Source: Colwellia sp.
Lineage (GTDB): Bacteria; Pseudomonadota; Gammaproteobacteria; Enterobacterales; Alteromonadaceae
Assembly: GCA_013215655.1 (NCBI GenBank)
Contig: JABSOX010000023.1
Coordinates: forward strand, 1-64,000
Length of the DNA stretch: 64,000 nucleotides
Direction: 5' to 3'
In this document: in pieces, positions 1 to 9,574 of the stretch
Numbering within the stretch: position 1 is the stretch's first letter
Layout: every line of letters starts with the position of its first letter
The notes under the pieces: generated by a model
Databases searched by the model: none
The model's input: the letters and a program-made list of their open reading frames with translations, nothing else
Told to the model about the DNA's origin: nothing
Position numbers and translations under genes: made by a program

Positions 1-235
1 TCGAAGGGTCAAATCCTTCAAGGCCGACCACTTTTTTTTTAATAAAACTATCACAATAATTTCTTCATTCAAAAGCCAAGGCTTTTAACCGTTAAGCCAA
101 AGTTATCTCGAAGGTTCAAATCCTTCGCGGCCGACCACTTCTTTTTTATAAAACCCACTCAATATAGTTTAGAATTTAAAGCTAAGGCTTTTAACTAATA
201 TTCCAAAATCATCTCGATATTTTCAGATAAACTTT
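1..235 (+). repeat. Tandem ~107-bp repeats carrying a tRNA-Pro 3' tail
   Basis: Bases 1-30 and 108-137 both read as the T-arm and acceptor 3' strand of a tRNA ending in GGCCGACCA, the ending typical of tRNA-Pro. The period from CCA to CCA is 107 bp. The sequence after each copy (T-run, ATAAAAC, then an AAGGCTTTTAAC block near 79 and 184) also repeats. A third unit near 214 keeps only ATCTCGAT and then decays. The first copy has GTC where a functional tRNA has TTC at the start of the T-loop, so it is probably a repeat copy and not the end of an intact tRNA. The array appears to continue beyond the left edge. The layout resembles the repeats that follow tyrT in E. coli, each starting with a tRNA 3' end. 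Confidence 0.65.
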
Positions 236-320
236 TACTCTAAATACACCTATTTAAGGTTAACTACAATATTGTAGAAGCGTTGTAGGTCGAAGTTTAC
301 TTCGACAAAAGAACTTATAA

Positions 321-409
321 CCGTTGCCAATCAAGATGCATGTTTCAGGACTGCTGAGCAATTCATGATCAAGGCGTCTCTTTTTATTCATGGTCATTCC
401 CTTAAAAAC
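321..409. repeat. Dispersed repeat, copy A (~89 bp)
   Basis: About 89 bp beginning with GCCAATCAAGATGCATG and ending with CATTCCCTTAAAAAC closely match bases 4504-4592, with only a few substitutions. Neither copy lies in a recognisable gene. The match stops at similar points in both copies, so this is probably a dispersed intergenic repeat. No terminal inverted repeat or target duplication is obvious. Short open frames cross it on both strands but show no sign of being genes. Confidence 0.6.
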
Positions 410-514
410 GGGTATATGCTTCCTAATTATTAGAGCAACTAATCTATAGTACACATTCGATCAGCTTTAATTTATAATTGCCCCGTTTTTAAAGCGCAAT
501 AAAGAGTATGAGTA

Positions 515-1564
515 ATGACGCAAAGCAATTTGGCTGTAGAGTTTGATTTTCAGTTTCCTAAAAAACCCAAGCTATTATCAACTGATGAACAAGAACAATA
601 TAAAGCTAGAATCAAGCAATTGTTGGTTGAAAAAAATGCCGTACTTATTGCTCATTATTATACCGACCCTGTTATTCAAGCGTTAGCTGAAGAAACAGGA
701 GGCTGTGTTGCCGATTCTCTTGAAATGGCACGCTTTGGTAATAATCATGCCGCTACAACACTAATCATTGCTGGTGTACGCTTTATGGGTGAAACAGCTA
801 AAGTACTAACCCCTGAAAAAACAGTAGTCATGCCGTCATTAGAGGCTACTTGTTCATTAGACCTAGGTTGCCCTATAGAAGAGTTTAATGCTTTTTGTGA
901 TCAACACCCTGATCGTACTGTTGTTGTCTACGCAAATACCTCCACTGCAGTAAAAGCGAGAGCAGATTGGATTGTAACGTCATCATGTGCTTTAGAAATT
1001 GTTGAGCACTTAGATGAACAAGGTGAAAAAATCATTTGGGGACCTGACCGCCATCTGGGTGCCTATATTCAAAAGCAAACTGGTGCTGATATGCTAATGT
1101 GGCAGGGCGCCTGTATCGTTCATGACGAGTTTAAAAGCAAAGCTCTACTGGATATGAAAGCATTACATCCAGATGCCGCTATATTAGTGCACCCTGAATC
1201 TCCTGCTGAGATAATAGATCTTGCTGATACTGTTGGTTCAACCAGCCAATTGATAAAAGCCGCGCAAGAAATGCCCAATAATAAGTTTATCGTCGCGACA
1301 GACCGAGGTATTTTTTACAAAATGCAGCAACTTTGTCCAGACAAAGAATTCTTTGAAGCACCAACCGCAGGAGAGGGCGCTACGTGTCGTAGTTGCGCAC
1401 GTTGTCCTTGGATGGCAATGAATGGCTTAAAAGAGATTGAAGATGCGCTGCTTTCTCCTCAAGGCAAAGAAATCTTTGTAGATATGTCTTTGCGTGATGG
1501 CGCGTTAAAGTCTCTAGATCGTATGCTTACGTTCAATGCAGAACTTGCTCAAAGTCGCGCATAA
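515..1564 (+). CDS. nadA: Quinolinate synthase A
   Basis: This 349-residue protein condenses iminoaspartate with dihydroxyacetone phosphate to make quinolinate in de novo NAD synthesis in the cytoplasm. The three [4Fe-4S] ligands of NadA are at the expected places: C113 in [12 protein letters not shown]200 in QGACIVH, and C297 in the CxxCxxC run C291/C294/C297. The substrate-site segment AHYYTDP (46-52) is also present. Length is normal for the long form of NadA. It stands alone, and nadB is not in this window. The tRNA-Ser gene follows on the same strand. Confidence 0.97.
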   Translation: MTQSNLAVEFDFQFPKKPKLLSTDEQEQYKARIKQLLVEKNAVLIAHYYTDPVIQALAEETGGCVADSLEMARFGNNHAATTLIIAGVRFMGETAKVLTPEKTVVMPSLEATCSLDLGCPIEEFNAFCDQHPDRTVVVYANTSTAVKARADWIVTSSCALEIVEHLDEQGEKIIWGPDRHLGAYIQKQTGADMLMWQGACIVHDEFKSKALLDMKALHPDAAILVHPESPAEIIDLADTVGSTSQLIKAAQEMPNNKFIVATDRGIFYKMQQLCPDKEFFEAPTAGEGATCRSCARCPWMAMNGLKEIEDALLSPQGKEIFVDMSLRDGALKSLDRMLTFNAELAQSRA

Positions 1565-1712
1565 ATCACTTGTGATTATAAAGTAATCAATCAACAACAT
1601 AGTCAACAAATTAAGTTGCGTTAGCCATAGAATTTACCTACCATAGCGCAACTTTAACAAGTCCTATTAATTCAGAACCATTGAAGTAATTGAAATTGTT
1701 AATATCAAATTT

Positions 1713-1802
1713 GGTGAGCTGGCCGAGTGGCTGAAGGCGCACGCCTGGAAAGCGTGTAAAGGTTTATCCCTTTCGAGAGTTCGAATCTCTCGCTCACCGC
1801 CA
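1713..1802 (+). tRNA. tRNA-Ser(GGA)
   Basis: This 90-nt class II tRNA starts GGTGAGCTGGCCGAGTGG and ends with an encoded CCA. The anticodon loop CTGGAAA gives anticodon GGA (Ser, UCC/UCU). A long variable arm precedes the T-arm GAGAGTTCGAATCTCTC. The acceptor arms GGTGAGC and GCTCACC pair fully. Confidence 0.97.
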
Positions 1803-1807
1803 TATTA

Positions 1808-1846
1808 AAAAAATCCGCTAATCGAAAGATTAGCGGATTTTTGCTT
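1808..1846 (+). terminator. Rho-independent terminator after tRNA-Ser
   Basis: A 12-bp perfect stem AATCCGCTAATC / GATTAGCGGATT closes a GAAA loop and is followed by a T-run. It begins 6 bases after the tRNA CCA end. Confidence 0.9.
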
Positions 1847-1989
1847 TTCAGATTTTGAATCTGTAATAAAAGGTTTATAGCACATAACCTTCGAAGTGCA
1901 TTGTCGCCACGAATGGTATCTATTTTATCTGTATCTGTTTTTCAGCAGACTTAAAAAGAAGATTTTTCCCTTTTGATATAAAATACTGA

Positions 1990-2535
1990 TTATTCAAAGC
2001 TATCATATTTTTTTGTTTTCACATCATAATCATATACATTGCCGAGTTTATCAATTTTAAAATGACAACAATCGTCAAATACCTGTTTAAGTAAAGCTCT
2101 ACTTTTTTGCACACGAGATTTGAGCGTTGAGTAACTGACTCCTAATTGTTCAGCATATTGCTTTTGTGATTGATTATTTATATCAATAGCGGTTAATAAG
2201 CTGGCGTGCTCGTCTGGCAGCGCGTTAATAAAAGGTGATATACAGTTTGATAAGTCAACTTTTCTCTCTTGAGGTTCTTCAAGGGGTAATAAATCTTCAC
2301 TGTTGGCTGCTTGAGCACGGCCTTTCTTGCGATAGTAATCAATAATGGTGTTATTGGCTATTTGAAATAACCAAGACTTAACGCTTTTTTGTGTTTTTAC
2401 TGAATTTAGGTTGTTATAGGTTTTTATCAAAATGTCTTGCAATACATCTTCTACATCAGCTTCATTTGAGATCTTCGCATGTAAAAACCGCTTTAGCGAT
2501 GCTCTGTATTCTAACCATATCTCTTCTATATTCAT
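1990..2535 (-). CDS. ECF-type RNA polymerase sigma factor, SigZ-like
   Basis: This is a 181-residue sigma-70 family protein. The region 2 segment has the core-binding pattern DVEDVLQDILIKTYNNL followed by VKSWLFQIANNTIIDYYRKK, as in extracytoplasmic-function factors. Region 4, a helix-turn-helix of the form QKQYAEQLGVSYSTLKSRVQ, lies in the last third. The N-terminus IEEIWLEYRASLKRF resembles SigZ. I chose the ATG at 2535; a GTG six codons upstream is possible but not needed. It is divergent from arsH, with about 210 bp between them. No anti-sigma gene is adjacent. The family is firm, the regulon is unknown. Confidence 0.85.
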   Translation of the reverse strand: MNIEEIWLEYRASLKRFLHAKISNEADVEDVLQDILIKTYNNLNSVKTQKSVKSWLFQIANNTIIDYYRKKGRAQAANSEDLLPLEEPQERKVDLSNCISPFINALPDEHASLLTAIDINNQSQKQYAEQLGVSYSTLKSRVQKSRALLKQVFDDCCHFKIDKLGNVYDYDVKTKKYDSFE

Positions 2536-2744
2536 TTTATTGACAAACTCCACGACTCGGACGAGGTTTTCAAAGGTAAAATTCCTCGTTAACGTTTTGA
2601 GTTAATTTTGCCTACATATTTGACGAGCAACAAGCTGAAAAGGTGAAAAAGATTGAAATTACTATATTTACTCTTTTTCATTAATTTTTCGTCTTTTTGT
2701 CAGGTTACTCGTCTTATGGGTAAATAAACACATTGGAAATATTC

Positions 2745-3419
2745 ATGAGCTTCTTAAAAAACGAACAATTTAACTTACACCCTACAGTGAACAAAGTCAG
2801 TATCCATAAGCCAAGAGTACTAATGTTATATGGCTCTTTGCGTGGAACTTCATTTAGTCGCTTAACTGCTGAAGAAGCAGGGCGTATCTTGGAAACAATG
2901 GGCGCAGAAGTTAAGTTTTTTAATCCTAAAGGACTGCCGTTATTTGATAACAATGACTCAGCTGACCATCCTAAGGTGATAGAGCTGAGGGAATTAGTGC
3001 AATGGTCTGAAGCTCAGGTTTGGTCATCACTTGAGATTCACGGTAACATGTCCGGTGTAATGAAAACCCAAATTGATTGGATCCCTTTGTCAATGGGCGC
3101 AGTTAGGCCAACACAAAGTAAGACCTTAGCTGTCATGCAAGTAACAGGTGGTTCACAAAGCTTTAACGCAATCAATAATATGAGGATATTGGGGCGCTGG
3201 ATGAGAATGTTAACAATCCCTAATCAATCATCCGTGGCAAAAGCTTATAACGAGTTTACTGAAAATGGCATAATGAAACAGTCATCTTATAGAAACCGAC
3301 TTGTTGATGTTATGGAAGAGTTGATGCGTTTTACTTATTTAACCAGAGATCAAAGTGAATTTTTGCTCGACAGATATAGTGAGAGACGTGCCAGTCAACC
3401 AAAATTAATAGCCATGTAA
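2745..3419 (+). CDS. arsH: ArsH-type NADPH-dependent FMN reductase
   Basis: This is a flavodoxin-fold oxidoreductase. ArsH proteins bind FMN, use NADPH and are linked to resistance to organoarsenicals and oxidative stress. The flavin phosphate loop is [11 protein letters not shown]. The ArsH signature is present as [19 protein letters not shown], then [17 protein letters not shown] and [13 protein letters not shown]. The length of about 224 residues is usual. The start is the ATG at 2745, with a TTG in frame four codons earlier. No arsR, arsB or arsC is nearby, so a role in arsenic resistance is not supported by context. The neighbour is a divergent sigma factor that could control it. Confidence 0.9.
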   Translation: MSFLKNEQFNLHPTVNKVSIHKPRVLMLYGSLRGTSFSRLTAEEAGRILETMGAEVKFFNPKGLPLFDNNDSADHPKVIELRELVQWSEAQVWSSLEIHGNMSGVMKTQIDWIPLSMGAVRPTQSKTLAVMQVTGGSQSFNAINNMRILGRWMRMLTIPNQSSVAKAYNEFTENGIMKQSSYRNRLVDVMEELMRFTYLTRDQSEFLLDRYSERRASQPKLIAM

Positions 3420-3660
3420 CCTCATACAAAACTAATACGTCAGTCTTTTATTCGTTATTTAATCGAAACTTAATAACAAAATTTAGTTGCCAAAAAATGG
3501 TTAAATCCAAGGATTTGTACTAAAAGTTACAGTGCATTAATTGAAGTGAAAGAAACCAACTTTGTTAAATATGCTACTTGGGTTTAGGTCAGTCTGCCCC
3601 AAGCTATTTATTTAAGCTGAATAATTAACCTATTCTCTTCTCTTTTAAGGATTTAATGAC

Positions 3661-4272
3661 ATGCATAAATTAACGCTAACGTATTTTGATTTCCCCGGTG
3701 GTCGTGCAGAGCCCGCACGTCTTGCCATGATATTAGGTGGTATTGAATTTGAAGATTTTAGATTCCCCTTTGATCAATTCAATAAGGTCAAAGAGCAATC
3801 ACCGTTAAAACAAGTGCCAACACTGAACGTAGATGGTCGACAAGTAACACAGTGTAATGCTATTAATCGATTTGTAGGTAAATTAGCAGGACTATATCCA
3901 CAAGATAATTATCAAGCATTATTGTGTGATGAAATTATGGATGCCATCGAAGAAATCACCCATAAAATTGTTGCCACATTTGGCTTAGCAGGAGAAAAAC
4001 AAAAACTTGCCAGAGAAGCATTGGTTAAAGGCCCACTTACTCAATATCTTGAATGGGCGCAATCAAGATTGGCAGAACAAGGTGGAGAATATTTTGTTGA
4101 GCAGCGCTTAACGATGGCTGATTTAAAAATCTTCGTTTGGATCCGTTCATTAAACTCAGGACATTTGGATCATATACCTAGCTCACTCGTGGCAGATATC
4201 GCCCCTAAATTGAATGAACATATGCAGCGTATAGCAAAAACTCCTGCAATTGCAGCATATTATTCAAGCTAG
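3661..4272 (+). CDS. Glutathione S-transferase family protein, sigma-like
   Basis: This 203-residue protein has a thioredoxin-fold N-terminal domain starting KLTLTYFDFPGGRAEPARL, with the catalytic-type Tyr at position 8 as in sigma/alpha/mu classes. The segment KQVPTLNVDGRQVTQCNAI contains the cis-Pro and glutathione-binding region. The all-helical C-terminal domain includes MADLKIFVWIRSL. The family conjugates glutathione to electrophiles in the cytoplasm; the substrate is not predictable. It stands alone. Confidence 0.9.
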   Translation: MHKLTLTYFDFPGGRAEPARLAMILGGIEFEDFRFPFDQFNKVKEQSPLKQVPTLNVDGRQVTQCNAINRFVGKLAGLYPQDNYQALLCDEIMDAIEEITHKIVATFGLAGEKQKLAREALVKGPLTQYLEWAQSRLAEQGGEYFVEQRLTMADLKIFVWIRSLNSGHLDHIPSSLVADIAPKLNEHMQRIAKTPAIAAYYSS

Positions 4273-4295
4273 CGTGTCCTTTTGCATGCTTAGGT

Positions 4296-4387
4296 AAGAT
4301 AGCTATTCCTTATAGCCATTCCTTATAGCCATTCCTTATAGTAATTCCTTATAGTAATTCCTTATAGCACTAAGGAACAGCTATCTT
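4296..4387. repeat. Five 13-bp tandem repeats inside a 17-bp inverted repeat
   Basis: ATTCCTTATAGCC and close variants repeat five times with an exact 13-bp period from 4305 to 4369. The array is flanked by AAGATAGCTATTCCTTA (4296-4312) and its inverse TAAGGAACAGCTATCTT (4371-4387), which pair with one mismatch. The structure begins about 23 bases after a GST stop codon and could fold into a long hairpin that acts as a terminator. Confidence 0.8.
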
Positions 4388-4503
4388 GCCAGCCTTACTT
4401 TTATCTGAATTATTCCCATCACTTGTTGTACACCAACTATCATATTTTCCGCAACTAACGACTACTTTCACCGCGGTTAAACTTAATCAAATGGGGTATA
4501 TAC

Positions 4504-4592
4504 CCGCTGCCAATCAAGGTGCATGTTTCAGGACTACTGAGCAATTCATGATCAAGGCGTCTCTGTTTATTCATGGTTATTCCCTTAAAAAC
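4504..4592. repeat. Dispersed repeat, copy B (~89 bp)
   Basis: This is the second copy of the repeat at 321-409, in the same orientation. The remainder of the gap 4273-4897 holds the 13-bp repeat array and otherwise nothing I can identify. A frame of 86 codons crosses this copy, but it is made of repeat sequence and has no family resemblance. Confidence 0.6.
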
Positions 4593-4897
4593 AGAGACAA
4601 CGACGAGCATGGTTTGCTCAGAAGTCCCCTCTGGGTTGGTTTATAAGTACTTTATGCAGCGTTATTCATTGTGACAAGGTTTCTACATGGATGTGGATCA
4701 TTAGGGCAACGCAGGACGCATTTGCCGAGAATGACCATTATCTAAAATGAATGCCTCGCCTAAAGTGCTCATAATTCCTACTGAAATCACGCAATTTGAA
4801 TGGTAATGGCTATAGTTCTTTCGCTATTGTTAAATTTTAATTAAAATAGCTTTTTGTCAATTCCTTCACTTGATTAACTTAATGGAAATGGTATTAC

Positions 4898-5512
4898 ATG
4901 AATAAAAACGCTAATTCTTTGGTGGTGCTTGATTTTGAAACAACAGGGCTGTCACCTAATAATGGTGATCGAGCGATAGAAATAGGCGCGGTTAGAATTG
5001 AAAATGGCGAGGTTGTTGATAAATTTCAAGCCTTGATGAATCCCGGTTTTCGTATTAGCGGCTTTATCGAACAATACACTGGAATTTCCAATCAAATGCT
5101 TACTAGGGCTGCACCTTGTAATGAAGTAATGAATAACTTTGTCGACTTTATTGGCGATGATAACTTATTGGCTCATAACGCTTCATTTGATAAGAAGTTT
5201 TTAGATGCCGAGCTTGATAATATTTCACGGCGATACTCAGGTGAATTTGCTTGTTCATTACTGGTATCACGACGCATTAATTTAAACGCACCTAACCATA
5301 AGTTAGGTACACTCATTCGGTATAAAAATATCCCCTCAGGTGGCGCATTTCATCGGGCATTATTTGATGCTGAAATGACCGCTAAATTATGGTTAAGCAT
5401 GCTTGACGATATAGAGGAAAAAATTACCGGTGAATTTGTTCCCTTTGCGCTGATAAAAAAGCTCTCTAAAACCCCAAAGAATGACGTAAGCAAACTTTTA
5501 GTTAAATGGTGA
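4898..5512 (+). CDS. DnaQ-like 3'-5' exonuclease (DEDDh)
   Basis: This 204-residue protein has all three exonuclease motifs of the DnaQ/Pol III epsilon superfamily: Exo I VVLDFETTGLSP (Asp-Glu pair), Exo II LLAHNASFDKKFL, and Exo III HRALFDAEMTAKLW with the DEDDh His. It lacks the polymerase-binding tail of a canonical epsilon subunit and stands alone, so it is more likely an accessory exonuclease in repair or RNA/DNA turnover. Confidence 0.88.
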   Translation: MNKNANSLVVLDFETTGLSPNNGDRAIEIGAVRIENGEVVDKFQALMNPGFRISGFIEQYTGISNQMLTRAAPCNEVMNNFVDFIGDDNLLAHNASFDKKFLDAELDNISRRYSGEFACSLLVSRRINLNAPNHKLGTLIRYKNIPSGGAFHRALFDAEMTAKLWLSMLDDIEEKITGEFVPFALIKKLSKTPKNDVSKLLVKW

Positions 5513-5637
5513 TAGTGTGGTTTTGTTGTGTACGTAATATGGCGTCTATATTAGTTAATACAAAATATAGTTTATAGTTATTTTATTAACTATTTAATCA
5601 ACTATTTCAGTAGCTTATTGAGTTTATATAGCATGGT

Positions 5638-7659
5638 TTAAACTTTAAACGCGCCAACCAGTTTGCCTAGTTTTATGGCTAGTTCAGCAACCTCTTTACT
5701 GTCTAATTGTGTCGAAGATGATTTTTCACTACTTTGTTGACTTAATTGTGCAACTTCTTGAATGCTACTATTAATGTCATTGCTTAAGGTACTTTGCTGC
5801 CTTGCTGATTGTGCTATTTCAGCACTTAACTGATGCACTTGATTAATGGCTTCAGTGATTGAGACCAGAGTTTGTAGTAATTCAACGGTATGTTGTTGGC
5901 AATGATTCGCTTCCTCTTTGCCTTCTGCTATTTCTTGTACGGCTATTGATGTTTGACTTTGTAAAGACTCTATCATTAAGTTAATTTCTGTTGCTGATTC
6001 TTGTGTACGTGCTGCCAATGATCTTACTTCGTCGGCGACTACTGCAAATCCTCTGCCTGCTTCTCCGGCGCGAGCAGCCTCAATGGCAGCATTGAGTGCT
6101 AATAAATTGGTTTGCTCTGATATGCTACGAATGGTTTCTAAAATACTGCTGATGTTAGTCGACTCTTGCTGTAATGTTTGCATCACGTTGGTAGTGTTGT
6201 TTAACATGTTGGCAAGTGTGGCCATGTTTTCATTGGTGGTATTGGCTATTTTTTCCAATTGATTACTTTGTTCTAATGCTCCTGCCATTTGTTGTTCTGA
6301 TGTAGTTACTTTTGCCAATACTTGCTCTGCACTATTATCTAACTCATGGGTGATTTCAGTCACTTGTATTACGGTTTTGCTTTGTTGGCTAAGAGATTGT
6401 GTTACTTGTTCTATTTTACTGCTTGATTGATTGGCAGCAGCGGTTAATAAATGACTATTTTGATTAATTTCTACGATTAAATTTCTTAAATCGGCAACGA
6501 CTAAGTTAACATTTTTTGCAAGTTCACCGTATTCATCGTCAGAGCGTACAGTTAATTGACGAGACAAGTCTCCTTTGGCGATAAAAGATAAAACTTTGTT
6601 GATGCCCGCTAAAGGACGGATCATTGCTCGAATGGTTGTATAAGAAATAGCGATGCCAGCAATAACGATTATTATTAAAATAACAATGGTTTCAACTTGA
6701 CCACGTTCAACGTTATCAAAAACATCCAGTTGTAGCGTGGTTAGATTTTGTTGAACAACGTTTAATAATTTATCTATGGTTTTCAGCGCATCACTGATAT
6801 GGATTTCAGATTGGGAAATGGACTGATTTAGTTGCTTAATATGTTCTACTTGGGTTATTTTGAGTTTGAAAATATTATTTTTACCCACTAGATTCATTTT
6901 AGAAAAATTGTATTGTTCAACAAATTGGCTGATTAGCCCGTCGGTATCATAATCTTCACCTAAACGAATTAAATAATTAATTAAATTATCAAGATTACCG
7001 ATGGCCAAACTAATGGTTTGTTGTGCTTCAACAATATCATCTGCATTTTCAATGGCCAAGATACCTTGAGTAGCGTCGGTTAAATTCATCAAATAACCTT
7101 CAATTTGTCCTGCTGAACCAATAATAGTGTCTATTTGTCTTTGTTTGTTGGCGTCTTCTAAATAGGACAAGTCAATAATGAGGGCACCTGTCTCATTTAA
7201 ATAGCCATTAAGTACTTGCTGTTGTGCATTTAATTGGCTGGTTTTTTCTAAAATTGCCGCTTTAGCCAAAAACATCTTTTTAACCATTTGTTGATAATTA
7301 CGGTAATGCAATTGAAACTCATCAATATGCTTGTTGATGTTTTGTTTAGTTTGCATTTTAATAAGCGATTTTTTACTTTTTGTTAAAGCACTTTGCTCGT
7401 TGATGAATTGATCTTGTAGTTTAGTTAATGCTGATGTTTTAGTTATGCTGGCAATTAATGAAGAAATTTTGGCTTGTTTAAGTAGTTGAGTTTGTATTTG
7501 ATTACTTAAGTTTTGTACAGGTAAAGCTTGTTCATTTACTTGTCGAGTAGCACTCTCAATTTTATTTAAGAGACGAATAGAGCTTATACTTGCTACTAAT
7601 AATAACAGCAGTATTATCGTAAAGCCTAAAGCAATTTTATGCGCAACCTTTAAGACCAC
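5638..7659 (-). CDS. Methyl-accepting chemotaxis protein
   Basis: This is a 673-residue inner-membrane chemoreceptor. TM1 lies at about residues 9-29 ([15 protein letters not shown]) and TM2 at about 322-345 ([18 protein letters not shown]). A long helical periplasmic region of about 290 residues lies between them. A HAMP domain follows TM2 ([19 protein letters not shown]). The cytoplasmic four-helix domain carries the conserved tip [20 protein letters not shown] near residue 520. No C-terminal NWETF tether is present. The ligand is unknown. It is divergent from the acyltransferase gene. Confidence 0.95.
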   Translation of the reverse strand: MVLKVAHKIALGFTIILLLLLVASISSIRLLNKIESATRQVNEQALPVQNLSNQIQTQLLKQAKISSLIASITKTSALTKLQDQFINEQSALTKSKKSLIKMQTKQNINKHIDEFQLHYRNYQQMVKKMFLAKAAILEKTSQLNAQQQVLNGYLNETGALIIDLSYLEDANKQRQIDTIIGSAGQIEGYLMNLTDATQGILAIENADDIVEAQQTISLAIGNLDNLINYLIRLGEDYDTDGLISQFVEQYNFSKMNLVGKNNIFKLKITQVEHIKQLNQSISQSEIHISDALKTIDKLLNVVQQNLTTLQLDVFDNVERGQVETIVILIIIVIAGIAISYTTIRAMIRPLAGINKVLSFIAKGDLSRQLTVRSDDEYGELAKNVNLVVADLRNLIVEINQNSHLLTAAANQSSSKIEQVTQSLSQQSKTVIQVTEITHELDNSAEQVLAKVTTSEQQMAGALEQSNQLEKIANTTNENMATLANMLNNTTNVMQTLQQESTNISSILETIRSISEQTNLLALNAAIEAARAGEAGRGFAVVADEVRSLAARTQESATEINLMIESLQSQTSIAVQEIAEGKEEANHCQQHTVELLQTLVSITEAINQVHQLSAEIAQSARQQSTLSNDINSSIQEVAQLSQQSSEKSSSTQLDSKEVAELAIKLGKLVGAFKV

Positions 7660-7849
7660 AATGCCTCCTATTCATTTAAACGTACTTTATAGTATAAAAT
7701 CTAATCTGATCTTTGCCAGTAAGTTCAATGCACTAATTGTTTGTTATTTAAACAATGCAGTCTATTTAATAAAATTTAATTAGCTTTTAGGTATCAATGG
7801 AGATTAATCTGCTAGAAATTAGAAGATAACCACAGGAGTCGATGCTCAC

Positions 7850-8992
7850 ATGCCAATACGTATATCAACAAGTATGGAAACTAATACTCAAACAAAGACT
7901 CGATTTTACGAAATAGATTTACTACGTTTTATATCAGCGTTTTTTGTGGTGATATTTCATTATACCTATACCGGCTATATGGAAGGTTTCTCAACAATTG
8001 CTGATTTCGAAAACGTGCGTGAAATTAGTCGTTATGCCTATATGGGCATTAATTTCTTTTTTGTGATCAGTGGTTTTGTTATTTTTATGAGCATTGAAAA
8101 GGGCAGTGCTCGCCATTTTTTAGTGTCTCGTTTTAGCCGTTTATTTCCGGCCTACTGGGCGGCATTATGTTTAACAACCTTGATAACTGTACTTATTGGC
8201 GCTGACGTTTTCACGGTTACGCCATGGCAATTTATTAGCAACATTACTATGGTCAATGAGCTCTTTTCGGTAAAAGCAATTGATAGTGCTTATTGGACAT
8301 TATTCATTGAATTGCAATTTTATTTACTGGTGTATATTTTATTGTTATTTGGCTTAATGAAGTATGTTCAGCAGTTTATTGCTGTAGTGCTTATTGTGTC
8401 TTTAATAGCTTTGTATTTACCAATAGCACAAGCAGATACCATGTGGACCGAAATCTTCCCTCATTGGAGTGGATATTTTGCGTGTGGTGGGGTGTTTTAT
8501 TTATTAAGGCGTGATGGTATTAATTACTATCGTTTAGCTTTAGTGGTTATTGCTTTTCTATATGTTTTAAAACAATCAACGTTATTTGGTGAGCTAATGA
8601 GTAGTTGGTTTAACATTGAATTTAATCTCACTATCATCGTCATTATTAACAGCGTATTTTTTGCTAGTTTTTGCATTACCGTATTTTGTAAAGGCCACTT
8701 TCTACGACAGCGCTGGTGCTATTATTTGGGCATTTTAACCTATCCTTTATATTTAATTCATCAACACATTGGTTACATGGTTTTTAATGCCTTTGGTGAT
8801 ACTAATAATATTGCTCTATTAGTCTTAGTAACGATCATCGTGGTCTTGATTTTAGCGTGGCTTATTCATCACTATGTTGAAGTGAAGTTGGCTAAAGCTT
8901 TTAAACGTTTTGGCAATAAAGTTCTAAGAATTAGCTATGAACTCAAACAAAATAAACAAAAAACTGAGCTTGATAAAGCCGCTGTTAAATAG
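7850..8992 (+). CDS. Acyltransferase 3 family membrane protein (OafA/YrhL-like)
   Basis: This 380-residue protein has about ten transmembrane segments. The N-terminal pattern is typical of the family: EIDLLRFISAFFVVIFHYTY with the conserved Arg and His, then YMGINFFFVISGFVIF. Members transfer acetyl or other acyl groups to sugars of lipopolysaccharide, exopolysaccharide or small glycans. No glycosyltransferase genes are nearby, so the acceptor cannot be inferred. The start has an AGGAG about 12 bases upstream; a second ATG at codon 9 is possible. Confidence 0.88.
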   Translation: MPIRISTSMETNTQTKTRFYEIDLLRFISAFFVVIFHYTYTGYMEGFSTIADFENVREISRYAYMGINFFFVISGFVIFMSIEKGSARHFLVSRFSRLFPAYWAALCLTTLITVLIGADVFTVTPWQFISNITMVNELFSVKAIDSAYWTLFIELQFYLLVYILLLFGLMKYVQQFIAVVLIVSLIALYLPIAQADTMWTEIFPHWSGYFACGGVFYLLRRDGINYYRLALVVIAFLYVLKQSTLFGELMSSWFNIEFNLTIIVIINSVFFASFCITVFCKGHFLRQRWCYYLGILTYPLYLIHQHIGYMVFNAFGDTNNIALLVLVTIIVVLILAWLIHHYVEVKLAKAFKRFGNKVLRISYELKQNKQKTELDKAAVK

Positions 8993-9574
8993 TGAAGTTA
9001 TTAACAATAAAAAACGATACTAGGGTATTAATAATTACAGTCGTCGCTGTAGTTATCAATCTAGCTAGCCGTTGATTCATGTCTTTACATGATTGTCGCA
9101 ATAAAACCTATTAATACTAAAATACTAAATGTCGCTCAGCTAAGATTATTTACTGAAGGTGGTTAATTCATCTAAATACTTCAAGTCTCCTTCACCGTAA
9201 AGATGATTATCAAACATCAAAAACTGTAAAGTATACGAATTGCATCGTTGCCGTAATTTTACTGACAATCCCTTCCAATATTTTTGTTTTTTACTTTATT
9301 TAGCGCTTGCTGCGAGATAGTTATATTCCTAAAGCTGATAAGTAAACAACAAAAAACAATTATAACTTATACAAAAAACAGCTATTAGCTAACCTATTGC
9401 TAGTTGACCTTTCTTGTTTTTTTATTATATTGTATACAGTATATTTGGTGGTATATTCGGCTTTGAGTGTAATTTTCCAGATATAAATCGTAAATTCGCA
9501 AATATACATGGATTATAAACTGCTATGTATGCGGTGTTGATATTTCGAAAATAAAATATAACTAGGGAATAACT
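8993..9574. other. Gap with a possible promoter for the TonB receptor
   Basis: There are about 580 bases without a supported gene. A weak promoter-like pair, TTGACC at 9404 and TATTGT at 9428 (18-bp spacing), lies about 140 bases before the receptor start. A palindrome-like TGTATACAGTATA follows at 9431. I see no Fur-type box and no RNA gene. Confidence 0.35.

Noticed and set aside
1-30. The 3' end of a functional tRNA-Pro at the left edge
   Set aside because: The T-loop begins GTC and not TTC, so it is more likely one of the tandem repeat copies.
260-454. A 64-codon minus-strand frame
   Set aside because: It crosses repeat copy A and has no other support.
4386-4646. An 86-codon frame in the repeat-rich gap
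   Set aside because: It is largely the dispersed repeat, and the same repeat at 321-409 is not in a matching gene.
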